Shown here: positions 1 through 8,590 of the stretch, in pieces
Position numbering within the stretch: the first letter of the stretch is position 1
Layout: each line of letters begins with the position of its first letter
Assembly (NCBI RefSeq): GCF_000745185.1
Contig: NZ_JQNJ01000001.1
Coordinates: forward strand, 3,330,501 to 3,394,500
Direction of reading: 5' to 3'
DNA length: 64,000 nucleotides
Source: Muricauda sp. MAR_2010_75
Lineage (GTDB): Bacteria; Bacteroidota; Bacteroidia; Flavobacteriales; Flavobacteriaceae
Position numbers and translations under genes: made by a program
Notes under the pieces: model-generated
Database searches by the model: none
The model's input: only the letters and a program-made list of their open reading frames with translations
Told to the model about the DNA's origin: nothing

Positions 1-752
1 AGGTCAGGGACAAGTTACTGGAAGAGACCAATTATTTGTTGGAAGTTGAACAGAGCCAGGCCATTGTAGAAGCTTGTAAGCACTTGCCCAACATCAAATT
101 TCCTAGTTATTATACGGATCTTTCTTCAGAAAAGGTAATAACCATGGACTGGATGGAGGGAGAACACCTGTCCGAATTTACGGCGCACAATTCCAACACC
201 CATATTTCCAATACCTTGGGGCAGGCACTTTGGGATTTTTATATGTACCAAATTCATAAATTGAAAAGTGTACATGCAGACCCCCATCCGGGCAATTTTT
301 TGGTCTCGAAGGATAATGAACTTGTGGTTTTGGACTTTGGATGCATAAAGACCATACCCGATTCGTTTTACATTCCCTATTTTGAATTGGCTAAAAAGGA
401 GAATATTTCCAATCCGGAATTTTTTGAAAAGAAACTTTTTGAACTGGAAATTCTACGTCCAGATGATTCCCCAGGGGAAATCGAGTTCTTTACAGCCATG
501 TTCCAGGAAATGTTGAGCCTATTCACCCAACCTTTCCATAATGAGGTGTTTGATTTTTCTGATGAAGTCTTTTTTGGAAAAATCACCGAATTGGGAAAAA
601 AATATGCCCAAAACACCGAACTCCGTCGAATGAATGGAAATAGGGGATCTAAACACTTTATTTACATCAACAGAACTTTTTTTGGCCTTTACAATCTTTT
701 GCATGAACTTAAAGCAAGTCAAATTAAGATCAATAATTATATTTTGTTGTAA
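1..752 (+). CDS. AarF/UbiB-type ABC1 atypical kinase, C-terminal part (5' truncated)
   Basis: The reading frame is open to the left edge, so the N-terminal half lies outside the window. The visible part carries the atypical-kinase signatures of the ABC1/AarF/UbiB family: the catalytic-loop-like HADPHPGNF, then VVLDFG, the metal-binding Asp-Phe-Gly equivalent, about 20 residues later. Family members support quinone biosynthesis or lipid handling, and flavobacteria make menaquinone, so the exact substrate is open. The stop codon overlaps the ATG of the next gene (TAATG), which suggests translational coupling with the flavin reductase, SDR and photolyase genes downstream. The family call is secure; the role is inferred. 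Confidence 0.88.
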   Translation, partial: VRDKLLEETNYLLEVEQSQAIVEACKHLPNIKFPSYYTDLSSEKVITMDWMEGEHLSEFTAHNSNTHISNTLGQALWDFYMYQIHKLKSVHADPHPGNFLVSKDNELVVLDFGCIKTIPDSFYIPYFELAKKENISNPEFFEKKLFELEILRPDDSPGEIEFFTAMFQEMLSLFTQPFHNEVFDFSDEVFFGKITELGKKYAQNTELRRMNGNRGSKHFIYINRTFFGLYNLLHELKASQIKINNYILL

Positions 753-1381
753 TGAAGTGTTTTACACAATCGGACTTAAGTTCTTTGGATGGATTGTATC
801 GAATAAACTTGATCAATGGACTCTCTGGGTTTAAATCAGCCAATTTAATAGGGACCATTTCTGAGGATGGAAACGAGAATGTGGCAATTTTCAGTTCTGT
901 GATTCATTTGGGATCGGACCCTCCGATTTTGGGATTTATCCATAGGCCCATCACAGCTGAAGGAAACACCTACGAAAATATAAAGCAGACAGGATTCTAT
1001 ACCATCAACCATCTTTCCAAAGAGCTTATGGAAGATGGCCACCATACATCTGCAAAGTATGAAAGGGATGTGTCAGAGTTTGACATGACCAGCTTAAAAT
1101 CAGAGTATCTGGAAGATTTTAGAGCCCCGTTTGTGGCACAAGCCCCTATTAAAATAGCCATGAAATATCTGGAAGAATACCCCATAGCATTCAATGGCAC
1201 CATTTTAATGGTTGGCGAAATCACCGCTGTTTATATGGAAGATGCTTTATTGGGAGTTGATGGGTTTGTTGATCTTTCCAAAGGAAATGTAGTGGCCGTA
1301 AATGGGCCAGACGGTTATGCACTTACAAAATTGGAGAATAGATATCCATTTCAATACCCCAAGCAGATAGCTAAAAAATAA
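752..1381 (+). CDS. Flavin reductase-like FMN-binding split-barrel protein
   Basis: This 209-residue protein resembles the flavin-reductase/HpaC-like split-barrel family, which binds FMN and often supplies reduced flavin to a partner enzyme. N-terminal SGFKSANLIGT and the following strand with SSVIHLGSDPPILGFIHRP are typical of the flavin-binding barrel. It starts at an ATG overlapping the stop of the kinase gene and ends 8 bp before the SDR gene, so it is in the middle of a four-gene operon ending in a photolyase-like flavoprotein. A role in reducing the flavin of that protein is attractive but inferred. There is no signal peptide; it is expected to be cytoplasmic. Confidence 0.85.
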   Translation: MKCFTQSDLSSLDGLYRINLINGLSGFKSANLIGTISEDGNENVAIFSSVIHLGSDPPILGFIHRPITAEGNTYENIKQTGFYTINHLSKELMEDGHHTSAKYERDVSEFDMTSLKSEYLEDFRAPFVAQAPIKIAMKYLEEYPIAFNGTILMVGEITAVYMEDALLGVDGFVDLSKGNVVAVNGPDGYALTKLENRYPFQYPKQIAKK

Positions 1382-1389
1382 GATGTACT

Positions 1390-2808
1390 ATGCGGATATT
1401 GGTGACGGGAACAACAGGGTATATTGCCAAGAGATTGGTGTTGAACCTACTGGAAAAAGATCACCGAATAATCTGTTGTGTTCGTGATTTAAACCGTATT
1501 CCCGACGAAATTGAATCCAAAAAAGGCATTGAATTCATTAAAGTGGATTTTTTGGATACTCAAGATGTGGTTTTTCCTGAAGATATAGACGTCGCCTACT
1601 ACCTCATTCATTCCATGGCGGCCACGGGGGATGATTTTGCCGATATGGAGAAACAATGTGCGCAAAATTTCAAGAGTTTGGTTGAAAAAACAGCCTGTCA
1701 ACAGGTTATTTATTTGGGAGGTATTGTAAACGATGAATCGCTATCAAAACACCTAAAATCTCGATTGGCCGTTGAGAATACCTTAAAATCGGATGTGTAT
1801 GCATTGACGACTTTTAGGGCCGGTATCATTGTGGGGAGTGGTAGCGCTTCCTTTGAAATTATCCGGGACATTGTTGAAAAACTGCCGGTAATGGTGGCCC
1901 CTAAATGGTTGAACACCCGAACGCAGCCTTTGGCCATACGTGATGTACTTCAATTCTTGGAAAGGGCAGCGGGAACAGATGAGGTAATGAACCAATCATT
2001 TGATATTTGTGGTCCGGAGATATTCACCTATAAACAAATGCTGTATCAATTTGGTGAGGTTAGGGGATTAAAAAGATACATCCTGACCCTGCCTGTGCTT
2101 ACCCCCAGGTTATCATCCTATTGGCTCTATTTTGTAACCTCAACCTCATTTAATCTTGCAAAGGCATTGGTGGATAGCATGAAGGTGGAAGTGATAGCCA
2201 AACCCAGTCATATCAATGAAATGCTCAATGTGCAACCCATGCCGTATAAGGAGGCAGTACGGTTGGCTTTCCAAAAAATTGAACAGAACTCGGTAATCTC
2301 CAGTTGGAAAGATGCCATAAGTAGCGGTGTTTTTCACGATCAGTTGGCCGACCATATCCAAGTGCCCAATCATGGTTGTTTTAAGGATGTCCGCTCCAAG
2401 AGAGTAGAGGATGAAACATATACACTTCATAAAATATGGTCCATAGGCGGGGTCAATGGATGGTATAGGTTTAATGGTCTTTGGCGCATTCGGGGGTATT
2501 TGGACAAAATATTTGGCGGAGTAGGGCTGCGCAGAGGTCGTAGACATGATACAAAGTTGGAAGCCGGGGACCCCTTGGATTTTTGGCGTGTACTGCTGGC
2601 CGACAAAAAGCAAAAGCGACTACTGCTGTTTGCTGAAATGAAATTACCCGGAGAGGCATGGTTAGAGTTTAAAATTGTTGAAGATACCTTGTTCCAACGA
2701 GCGGTTTTTAGACCCAAAGGACTTTGGGGGCGTGTGTATTGGTACATGGTCCTCCCTTTTCATGCTCTGGTTTTCCAAGGAATGATCAATTCTCTGGTGC
2801 ATAAATGA
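1390..2808 (+). CDS. SDR-family NAD(P)-binding protein with C-terminal DUF2867
   Basis: This is a 472-residue two-part protein. Residues 1-300 form an atypical extended SDR domain with the dinucleotide motif VTGTTGYIAKRL at the N-terminus and no classical YxxxK active site that I could place. Residues about 340-470 match the DUF2867 type (WSIGGVNGWYRF, then GRRHDTKLEAGDPLDFWRV). Such fusions are widespread and are often found next to photolyases in light-inducible clusters, but their reaction is not established. The stop overlaps the photolyase start by 4 nt (ATGA), so the two are probably co-translated. Confidence 0.85.
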   Translation: MRILVTGTTGYIAKRLVLNLLEKDHRIICCVRDLNRIPDEIESKKGIEFIKVDFLDTQDVVFPEDIDVAYYLIHSMAATGDDFADMEKQCAQNFKSLVEKTACQQVIYLGGIVNDESLSKHLKSRLAVENTLKSDVYALTTFRAGIIVGSGSASFEIIRDIVEKLPVMVAPKWLNTRTQPLAIRDVLQFLERAAGTDEVMNQSFDICGPEIFTYKQMLYQFGEVRGLKRYILTLPVLTPRLSSYWLYFVTSTSFNLAKALVDSMKVEVIAKPSHINEMLNVQPMPYKEAVRLAFQKIEQNSVISSWKDAISSGVFHDQLADHIQVPNHGCFKDVRSKRVEDETYTLHKIWSIGGVNGWYRFNGLWRIRGYLDKIFGGVGLRRGRRHDTKLEAGDPLDFWRVLLADKKQKRLLLFAEMKLPGEAWLEFKIVEDTLFQRAVFRPKGLWGRVYWYMVLPFHALVFQGMINSLVHK

Positions 2809-4283
2809 AAAAAGCAAGCATACGTTTCCCGCATCAGCTTTTTCAAAATCTAGATTTGCTTCCAGAGGATGTTCCTGTTTTTTTGGTGGAAGAAACCCTG
2901 TTCTTCAATCAATATAATTTTCATAAACAGAAAATTTTGTTTCACCGGGCCACCATGAAGTTCTATGCCGACTTTCTTTCCGAAAAGAGGTATGATGTCC
3001 ATTACATTGATGCACAGGAAGAACGTTCCGATATCAGAATATTATTGAAAGAACTGGTCGCTGAAGGATGCGAAGAATTCCACATGATTGACCCGACGGA
3101 CAATTGGCTGGAAAAGCGAATCAAATCAAGCACTTCAGATGTTGCCGTAAGGTGGTACGACTCCCCACTTTTTTTGAATTCCACAGATGACTTGACACAT
3201 TTTTTCAAACCCCAAAAGAAAAACTTCTTTCAAACGACGTTTTATAAACAGCAGCGCCGAAAATGGGAAATCTTATTGGAAGGTGGAAAACCAAAAGGAG
3301 GGAAGTGGACCTTTGATGTGGAAAATCGAAAAAAATATCCGAAAAATAGAACCCCTCCGTCCATCTCTTTTCCAGATGCCGACACCTATTTTAAAGAAGC
3401 AAAAAGCTATGTGGAATCCCATTACAAGGATAATATAGGGTCGCTTACCCCAACGCCTTTGTATCCCACAAATTTTGAGTCAGCAGACCGTTGGTTCAAG
3501 GATTTTTTGGAAAACCGATTCCACAAATTTGGGGATTATGAGGACGCCTTGGTGAAAGACGCCTCATATTTGCATCACAGCGTATTGTCGCCCCTACTTA
3601 ATGTGGGATTGATTTCTGTGGAAGGGGTACTGCACACATCAATTTCATTTGCGAAAGAAAATAAGGTGCCACTTAATTCCTTGGAAGGTTTTGTTCGACA
3701 GATTATAGGCTGGCGGGAGTTTATCCGAGGGATTTACGAAATAAAAGGAACCGAGGAACGCACCCGTAATTTTTGGAATCATACAAGAAAGATTCCAAAA
3801 TCCTTTTATGATGGCACAACAGGAATTACCCCTGTGGACACCACCATCAAAAAAGTATTGAAAATAGGCTATGCCCATCATATTGAACGGTTGATGGTGC
3901 TCTGCAATTTTATGCTATTGTGTGAATTTGACCCAGATGATATATACCAATGGTTCATGGAACTGTTCATTGATGCATATGATTGGGTCATGGTACCCAA
4001 TGTATATGGAATGGGGCTCTTTGCGGATGGGGGTCTCATGAGTACCAAACCTTACATCAGCAGTAGTAACTATATCAAAAAAATGGGGGATTATGAAGGG
4101 GGGCAATGGCAAGAAATATGGGATGGATTATTCTGGAATTTTATGGATAAGAATCGAGAATTTTTTGAGCAAAACCCTAGACTGGCCATGTTACTACGAA
4201 ATTTTGACAAAATGAATCCGGATACCAAAGAGCGGCATTTGCAAAACGCAAAAGAATATTTGGACAACTTGGATGCTTCCTAA
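2805..4283 (+). CDS. PhrB-like cryptochrome/photolyase lacking the Fe-S cluster ligands
   Basis: This 492-residue protein has the layout of the Fe-S bacterial cryptochrome/photolyase (PhrB) group: an N-terminal Rossmann antenna domain (MKKASIRFPHQLF), then the helical FAD domain with GWREFIRGIY, YAHHIERLM and LPN-like VPNVYGMGLFADGG. The family normally has four Cys ligands for a 4Fe-4S cluster. Here the position of the first, about residue 341, is TGITPVD with no Cys. The segment carrying the other three, about residues 425-450, is shortened to MGDYEGGQWQEIWDGLFWNF, also without Cys. It therefore should bind FAD but not the cluster. DNA repair, RNA/DNA photochemistry or light sensing cannot be told apart from sequence. 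It is the last gene of its operon and is followed by a terminator. Confidence 0.9.
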   Translation: MKKASIRFPHQLFQNLDLLPEDVPVFLVEETLFFNQYNFHKQKILFHRATMKFYADFLSEKRYDVHYIDAQEERSDIRILLKELVAEGCEEFHMIDPTDNWLEKRIKSSTSDVAVRWYDSPLFLNSTDDLTHFFKPQKKNFFQTTFYKQQRRKWEILLEGGKPKGGKWTFDVENRKKYPKNRTPPSISFPDADTYFKEAKSYVESHYKDNIGSLTPTPLYPTNFESADRWFKDFLENRFHKFGDYEDALVKDASYLHHSVLSPLLNVGLISVEGVLHTSISFAKENKVPLNSLEGFVRQIIGWREFIRGIYEIKGTEERTRNFWNHTRKIPKSFYDGTTGITPVDTTIKKVLKIGYAHHIERLMVLCNFMLLCEFDPDDIYQWFMELFIDAYDWVMVPNVYGMGLFADGGLMSTKPYISSSNYIKKMGDYEGGQWQEIWDGLFWNFMDKNREFFEQNPRLAMLLRNFDKMNPDTKERHLQNAKEYLDNLDAS

Positions 4284-4310
4284 GTTTTTAAAGACCATTG
4301 TTTAAATTGA

Positions 4311-4342
4311 AAAGCCCCCAAGATTCATTTCTTGAGGGCTTT
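4311..4342. terminator. Bidirectional rho-independent terminator
   Basis: The arms AAAGCCCCCAAG and CTTGAGGGCTTT pair over 12 bp with one mismatch around an 8-nt loop. The hairpin lies between the convergent photolyase-like gene and the fasciclin gene and can serve both. Confidence 0.75.
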
Positions 4343-4394
4343 CTACATTAACTTAACTTAACTAAACAATACATAAATCGTTCACATTCAATTC

Positions 4395-6266
4395 TTAGTT
4401 TGTAGTATCAGGGATCAATACTCCATCCAGAACATGGATAACTCCATTGATGGCTTGCACATCTACAGCATCAATGCCAATTCCGGTATTTCCAGCGCCA
4501 TCGGTTACATCTGCAATGTTGTCGCCAGTTCCTGGCAGGTTGATGGTAATGGCATCACCTTCAAGGGTTGTGGCCATGATACCATCGGATAAATCACCTG
4601 AACGAACATTGGCACCCGCCACTACGTGATGTTGCAAGATTGGAATTAAGTCAGCTTCATCTGGAATGGCTGAAAGAGCTTCAAATGCAGCGTTGGTCGG
4701 GGCAAAGACGGTAAATGGGTCGTCTCCGTTGCCATCTTGCGTAGAGAGGACACTCACAAAATCAACACTTGGTGTAAGTTCGGTCAAAGCCTGAACCAAA
4801 GTGGAGAAGTTGGGGTCTGCTGCTGCAAAAGTAACTACGGTTGGTAGGTCTATCACCGCATCAACTGCGTGGATGACACCGTTGGTTGCAACAATATCAG
4901 CGGCTACCACAGTGCTCACACCATTTAGGGTGACTCCGTCATCTGTATTAATATAAAGGCTAAGATTTTCGTCTGTATCGAATTCTGCTGCGGTGTTCAC
5001 GTAAGAATTTGTCAATCCTGATGAGAATGCTGATGCTCCAACCACAACATGGTTGGATAAAATCGCATTGATATCATTGGAGTTAGGATTTGTAAAGGCA
5101 GCAAAGGCATCGTTGACTGGTGCAAAAACAGTAAAATCTTCTTCTTCATTGGAAAGAAGGTCTGTGAAAGTAGTATTGCCCCCATCTGTAAGAGCTGCCA
5201 CCAAAGAAGATAAATTAGGATTGGCCACGGCGTGATCTACAATGTTTGGCAAATCAATTACAGCATCCACTACGTGAACTACTCCATTTAATGCTTTTAC
5301 GTCTGGCGCGACGACGGTTGAAACCCCGTTGAAGGTCACTCCATCAGAAGTATCAAAGAAGATGCTAATATTTTCATCTTGTGCTCCGCTGGCCATGGTT
5401 GAGGTATATCCAGCACCTAAACCTTGGAGGTCTGTGCTGTAAATTTCACCCTCAATTACATGGTTCAATAGTACCTGAGTCAATATATCGATAGGAATGT
5501 CATCAAGGGAAGCACCGTCCAAGAAAGTTTCAAAAGCCTCATCTGTTGGAGCCAAAACGGTAAATGGACCATCACCTCTAAGAACAGTGGGTAAATCGCC
5601 ATCAGCGGCAACAAGGGCGGCTGCTAGGCTTTCCAAGTTCTCATTTCCGATGGCCAAGTCAGTAATGGGTTTCAAAATGATATCTCCCAATTGGTCAATA
5701 ATGGTCTGTGGAAGAAGAACCTTGTCAATAATATGTACTACCCCATTGGAAGCTACCACGTCTGGGGTAGTGACCTGTGCATCTGTATCAGTGGCATCAC
5801 CAATATAAACACCTCCATCGATAGTTACATTAAGGGTAGGGCCTTGCAGTGTGGTCAACGATTGTCCATCAGCCAAATCAGAAGACATTGCAGCCGCTCC
5901 TGGAACCACATGATAGGTTAGAATAACAGCCAATAAATCTTGAAGTTCTTGAGAGCTAAAATCATCCAAGGAGTCAAATCCATCCAATTGAATCAGTAAA
6001 TCGGCAAAGGCCTGATTGGTTGGTGCAAATACCGTAATAGGTCCATCGCCACTGAGGGCAGTTATTAAGTCGTTGTTAGCGCTTTCATCAGCCTTTTGTA
6101 AGGCGGCAACCAAGCTGCTTAAATCTGATGTGGCTTGAGCGGCTTCGACAATGTTAACGGTTGTCTCTGGTGGGTCCACCATTCCATCGTCGTCATCCGA
6201 ACAGGATGCGAAAATGAACAGGAAAACCAATGAAGTTAGTTTGGTTATTCTTAAGAGTGCTTTCAT
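4395..6266 (-). CDS. Four-repeat fasciclin (FAS1) surface lipoprotein
   Basis: The protein is a secreted lipoprotein of about 623 residues built from four FAS1 domains, extracellular modules linked to adhesion. The start is placed at MKALLRITKL because it begins a signal peptide ending in FASC, followed by SDDDDG. Acidic residues just after the lipidated Cys resemble the lipoprotein export signal described for surface lipoproteins of flavobacteria. Each repeat shows the H1 motif FTVFAPTxxAF (variants FTVLAPTDEAF, FTVFAPVNDAF, ITVFAPTNQAF) and the H2-like GVVHIIDKVLLP or VIHAVDAVI. Repeats are about 140-150 residues long. The gene is monocistronic, with a 5' leader of roughly 80 nt predicted from the upstream -7 box. 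Confidence 0.92.
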   Translation of the reverse strand: MKALLRITKLTSLVFLFIFASCSDDDDGMVDPPETTVNIVEAAQATSDLSSLVAALQKADESANNDLITALSGDGPITVFAPTNQAFADLLIQLDGFDSLDDFSSQELQDLLAVILTYHVVPGAAAMSSDLADGQSLTTLQGPTLNVTIDGGVYIGDATDTDAQVTTPDVVASNGVVHIIDKVLLPQTIIDQLGDIILKPITDLAIGNENLESLAAALVAADGDLPTVLRGDGPFTVLAPTDEAFETFLDGASLDDIPIDILTQVLLNHVIEGEIYSTDLQGLGAGYTSTMASGAQDENISIFFDTSDGVTFNGVSTVVAPDVKALNGVVHVVDAVIDLPNIVDHAVANPNLSSLVAALTDGGNTTFTDLLSNEEEDFTVFAPVNDAFAAFTNPNSNDINAILSNHVVVGASAFSSGLTNSYVNTAAEFDTDENLSLYINTDDGVTLNGVSTVVAADIVATNGVIHAVDAVIDLPTVVTFAAADPNFSTLVQALTELTPSVDFVSVLSTQDGNGDDPFTVFAPTNAAFEALSAIPDEADLIPILQHHVVAGANVRSGDLSDGIMATTLEGDAITINLPGTGDNIADVTDGAGNTGIGIDAVDVQAINGVIHVLDGVLIPDTTN

Positions 6267-6351
6267 GGGATTGTTGTTTAAAATGTTTAATAAATATGAT
6301 TTAAAGTTAAACAATATATTTTTTGTTTAAGATTATTTTTTAAAAGTTTAA

Positions 6352-6359
6352 CAAAATTA
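6352..6359 (-). promoter_or_regulatory. Putative -7 box of the fasciclin gene
   Basis: The minus strand reads TAATTTTG, a perfect match to the Bacteroidota -7 consensus TAnnTTTG. No clear TTG was found 17-23 bp further upstream, so this is a weak or activator-dependent promoter candidate. Confidence 0.4.
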
Positions 6360-6394
6360 TAATTTGGATGCGACGTATCGGGCTTTATAGAACC

Positions 6395-6409
6395 CTACCA
6401 CAGTGGTAG
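6395..6409. promoter_or_regulatory. Perfect 15-bp palindrome, candidate operator
   Basis: CTACCAC-A-GTGGTAG is a perfect inverted repeat of two 7-bp arms. It is centred about 57 bp upstream of the start site predicted from the -7 box of the fasciclin gene, a position usual for an activator site. The regulator is unknown. Confidence 0.4.
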
Positions 6410-6536
6410 TTAAAATAACGGGGTATTAAAAAGTTGAAGCTTAAAAAGTTACGTTAAAATTGAAATTCCCTAAAATGTAATATTTGCATGTAGGGTCAAT
6501 GATTTTTAAATTTTACCGATATTTATCTGTATAGAA

Positions 6537-6647
6537 ATGATTGCTGGGTACAGGAATGGCTTGGAATTGGAAACGAGAGTTATCTTTTGTGTCAATTTGT
6601 TGTATGGTAATGACTCGGTAATTCACCAAAATCAAAAAAAAAAATAA
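6537..6647 (+). CDS. Candidate 36-residue small protein (unproven)
   Basis: An ATG-initiated frame encodes MIAGYRNGLELE and continues to a C-terminus HQNQKKK, with its TAA overlapping the base of the terminator hairpin. There is no signal peptide, membrane segment or recognisable domain. The main argument for translation is the stop codon abutting the terminator; the frame could easily be chance. Confidence 0.18.
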   Translation: MIAGYRNGLELETRVIFCVNLLYGNDSVIHQNQKKK

Positions 6648-6679
6648 GCTTGTAGGGTATTTGCCCTTAAGCTTTTTTT
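6646..6679 (+). terminator. Rho-independent terminator without an upstream gene
   Basis: The arms AAGCTT plus AGGG pair with CCCT plus AAGCTT across a small bulge, with loop TATTTG, and run into seven T residues. An A-rich tract on the left side could let it act on the minus strand as well. Confidence 0.6.
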
Positions 6680-6865
6680 GTTGTTATTAAGCCGCTGGTG
6701 TGGGTCGTTGGTCTAAAAAGTAGGGATTCCAGTATGGAAATTATGAATATTAACCATTCACCCAAGAAATATAACTGAATAGAAATGGAGTGCAGATTTT
6801 TAGCCCTGCGTTTTAAGGTGATAAAATAGAATTTAATCAGTGTTAATAAGTAGTTTTAAAACACA

Positions 6866-8587
6866 ATGCAGATAATAGAAAATTCAACGGTCTACGACGC
6901 CATAATAGTTGGCTCAGGAGCAGGTGGAGGCATGGCCACAAAAGTTTTGGCCGATGCAGGTCTCAAGGTGGCCGTGGTAGAAGCAGGTCCATTTTTTGAC
7001 CCAGCGGACCCCGAACAACGAACACAGCTAAGATGGCCCTATGAATCTCCAAGAAGGGGAGCAGGAACGGTAAGGCCCTTTGGTGATTTTGATGCCGCTT
7101 ATGGAGGTTGGGAAATAGAAGGGGAACCCTATACCCATAAGGATGGGACAAAATTTGATTGGTTCCGTTCCCACATGTTGGGAGGCCGAACCAACCACTG
7201 GGGACGCATTTCCTTGCGATTTGGACCAGATGATTTTAAGCACAAGAGCATTGATGGCCACGGAGATGATTGGCCCATCAGTTATGACGATGTTAGCCCT
7301 TATTACGATAAGGTGGATAAGTTAATCGGGGTTTTTGGCACCAAAGAAGGACTTCACAATGATCCAGATGGATTTTTCTTGCCACCCCCAAAACCAAGAT
7401 TGCACGAGCTGTTCTATATAAAAGGCGCCAAAAAATCAGGTGTTCCAGTATACCCCTCCCGCTTGTCCATGCTCACCAAGCGAATAAACAATGAGAGAGG
7501 CGTATGTTTTTATTGCGGACAATGCTCCAGGGCATGTCAGGTGTATGCTGATTTTTCCGCAGGAACCTGCCTGGTGTTTCCAGCCCAAAAGAATGGGGGA
7601 CAAGTGGACCTTTTTGTCAATTGTGTTGTGCGGGAAGTTACCACCGATGATGAAGGTAGAGCCACTGGGGTTTCCTACATCAACAAAGAAGATAGAAGAG
7701 AGTACAAACTAAAAGGTAAAGTGGTGGTGCTGGGAGCTTCGGCTTGCAGCTCAGCTCGAATCCTATTAAATTCAAAAAGTCCACAACATCCCAACGGATT
7801 GGGGAACAGTAGTGATAATGTGGGTAGATACCTTCATGATTCCACAGGAGCAGACCGAATGGCCTTTGTTCCCGATTTGATGAACCGAAAAGTATCCTAT
7901 AACGAAGATGGTGTGGGTGGAATGCACGTCTATTCACCTTGGTGGGGCGATAACTCCAAATTGGATTTTCCACGAGGGTACCATATTGAAATATGGGGTG
8001 GCATGGGAATGCCGAGTTATGGTTTTGGTTTCAATGTGAATGAGTTCAATAAGTTCTTTGGAACCAAGGTTGGTGGTTATGGAGATATGCTCCGTAGCGA
8101 CGCCAAAAAATACTATGGTGCCCTTGTTGGCCTCAGCGGGCGCGGTGAATCTATCGCGATGCGGGACAATTACTGCGAAATTGACCCCAATACCGTTGAC
8201 GAATGGGGAATTCCAGTACTGCGTTTTCATTATAAATGGTCCGATAACGAACGTAATCAAGCCAAGCACATGCAGGATACTTTCGAAGAAATCTTGGTGA
8301 ATCTAGGCGGAGAGCCTGTTGGTAAAAAGCCGGGTAAGGATGTGGATTATGGGCTTCATGTTCCCGGACGAATCATTCATGAAGTAGGTACCACCCGAAT
8401 GGGAGATGACCCAAAAACATCGGTCACCAACAAATATCAGCAACTACATGATGCCGATAATGTATTTGTTGTGGATGCCGGGCCTTTTACTTCCCAGGCA
8501 GATAAAAACTGTACCTGGACCATTTTGGCACTTTCATGGAGGGCATCGGACTATATTGTGGACCAATTGAAAAAACAAAATCTATAG
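6866..8587 (+). CDS. GMC-family FAD-dependent oxidoreductase (large subunit)
   Basis: This 573-residue flavoprotein opens with the FAD-binding DAIIVGSGAGGGMATKVL. It ends with the GMC C-terminal block containing HEVGTTRMG and the Asn-bearing DKNCTWTILALSWR, the expected catalytic His and Asn regions. A Cys-rich stretch (CFYCGQCSRAC, then C about 10 residues later; about residues 213-234) suggests an Fe-S cluster, as in gluconate or FAD-glucose dehydrogenases. The next gene, 3 bp downstream, encodes the matching small subunit, so the pair should form a periplasmic polyol, sugar or sugar-acid dehydrogenase exported by piggy-back on the Tat signal of that subunit. The substrate is unknown. Confidence 0.9.
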   Translation: MQIIENSTVYDAIIVGSGAGGGMATKVLADAGLKVAVVEAGPFFDPADPEQRTQLRWPYESPRRGAGTVRPFGDFDAAYGGWEIEGEPYTHKDGTKFDWFRSHMLGGRTNHWGRISLRFGPDDFKHKSIDGHGDDWPISYDDVSPYYDKVDKLIGVFGTKEGLHNDPDGFFLPPPKPRLHELFYIKGAKKSGVPVYPSRLSMLTKRINNERGVCFYCGQCSRACQVYADFSAGTCLVFPAQKNGGQVDLFVNCVVREVTTDDEGRATGVSYINKEDRREYKLKGKVVVLGASACSSARILLNSKSPQHPNGLGNSSDNVGRYLHDSTGADRMAFVPDLMNRKVSYNEDGVGGMHVYSPWWGDNSKLDFPRGYHIEIWGGMGMPSYGFGFNVNEFNKFFGTKVGGYGDMLRSDAKKYYGALVGLSGRGESIAMRDNYCEIDPNTVDEWGIPVLRFHYKWSDNERNQAKHMQDTFEEILVNLGGEPVGKKPGKDVDYGLHVPGRIIHEVGTTRMGDDPKTSVTNKYQQLHDADNVFVVDAGPFTSQADKNCTWTILALSWRASDYIVDQLKKQNL

Positions 8588-8590
8588 GCA

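Larger units (their letters stand above)
6493..6679 (+). ncRNA. Possible small transcript ending at an orphan terminator
   Basis: A near-consensus promoter (TTG at 6460-6462, 16 bp, then AATATTTG ending at 6486) lies about 190 bp upstream of a rho-independent terminator. No recognised gene lies between them. The transcript could be a regulatory RNA or the mRNA of the 36-codon frame inside it. Start position and existence are inferred. Confidence 0.25.
6315..6865. other. Gene-poor intergenic region, 550 bp
   Basis: This AT-rich stretch separates the fasciclin gene from the GMC oxidoreductase operon. It holds the fasciclin promoter, a 15-bp palindrome, a possible plus-strand promoter near 6460-6486, a 36-codon frame, and a terminator at 6646-6679 that follows no recognised gene. 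After the terminator, 6680-6865 probably contains the promoter of the oxidoreductase operon, but I could not place a convincing box. Confidence 0.6.

Noticed and set aside
2146..2613. 155-codon open frame on the minus strand inside the SDR-DUF2867 gene
   Set aside because: It is fully overlapped by a well-supported gene and has no domain or start signal.
5497..5808. Plus-strand open frame inside the fasciclin gene
   Set aside because: It is antisense to a repetitive, biased coding sequence and has no recognisable protein features.
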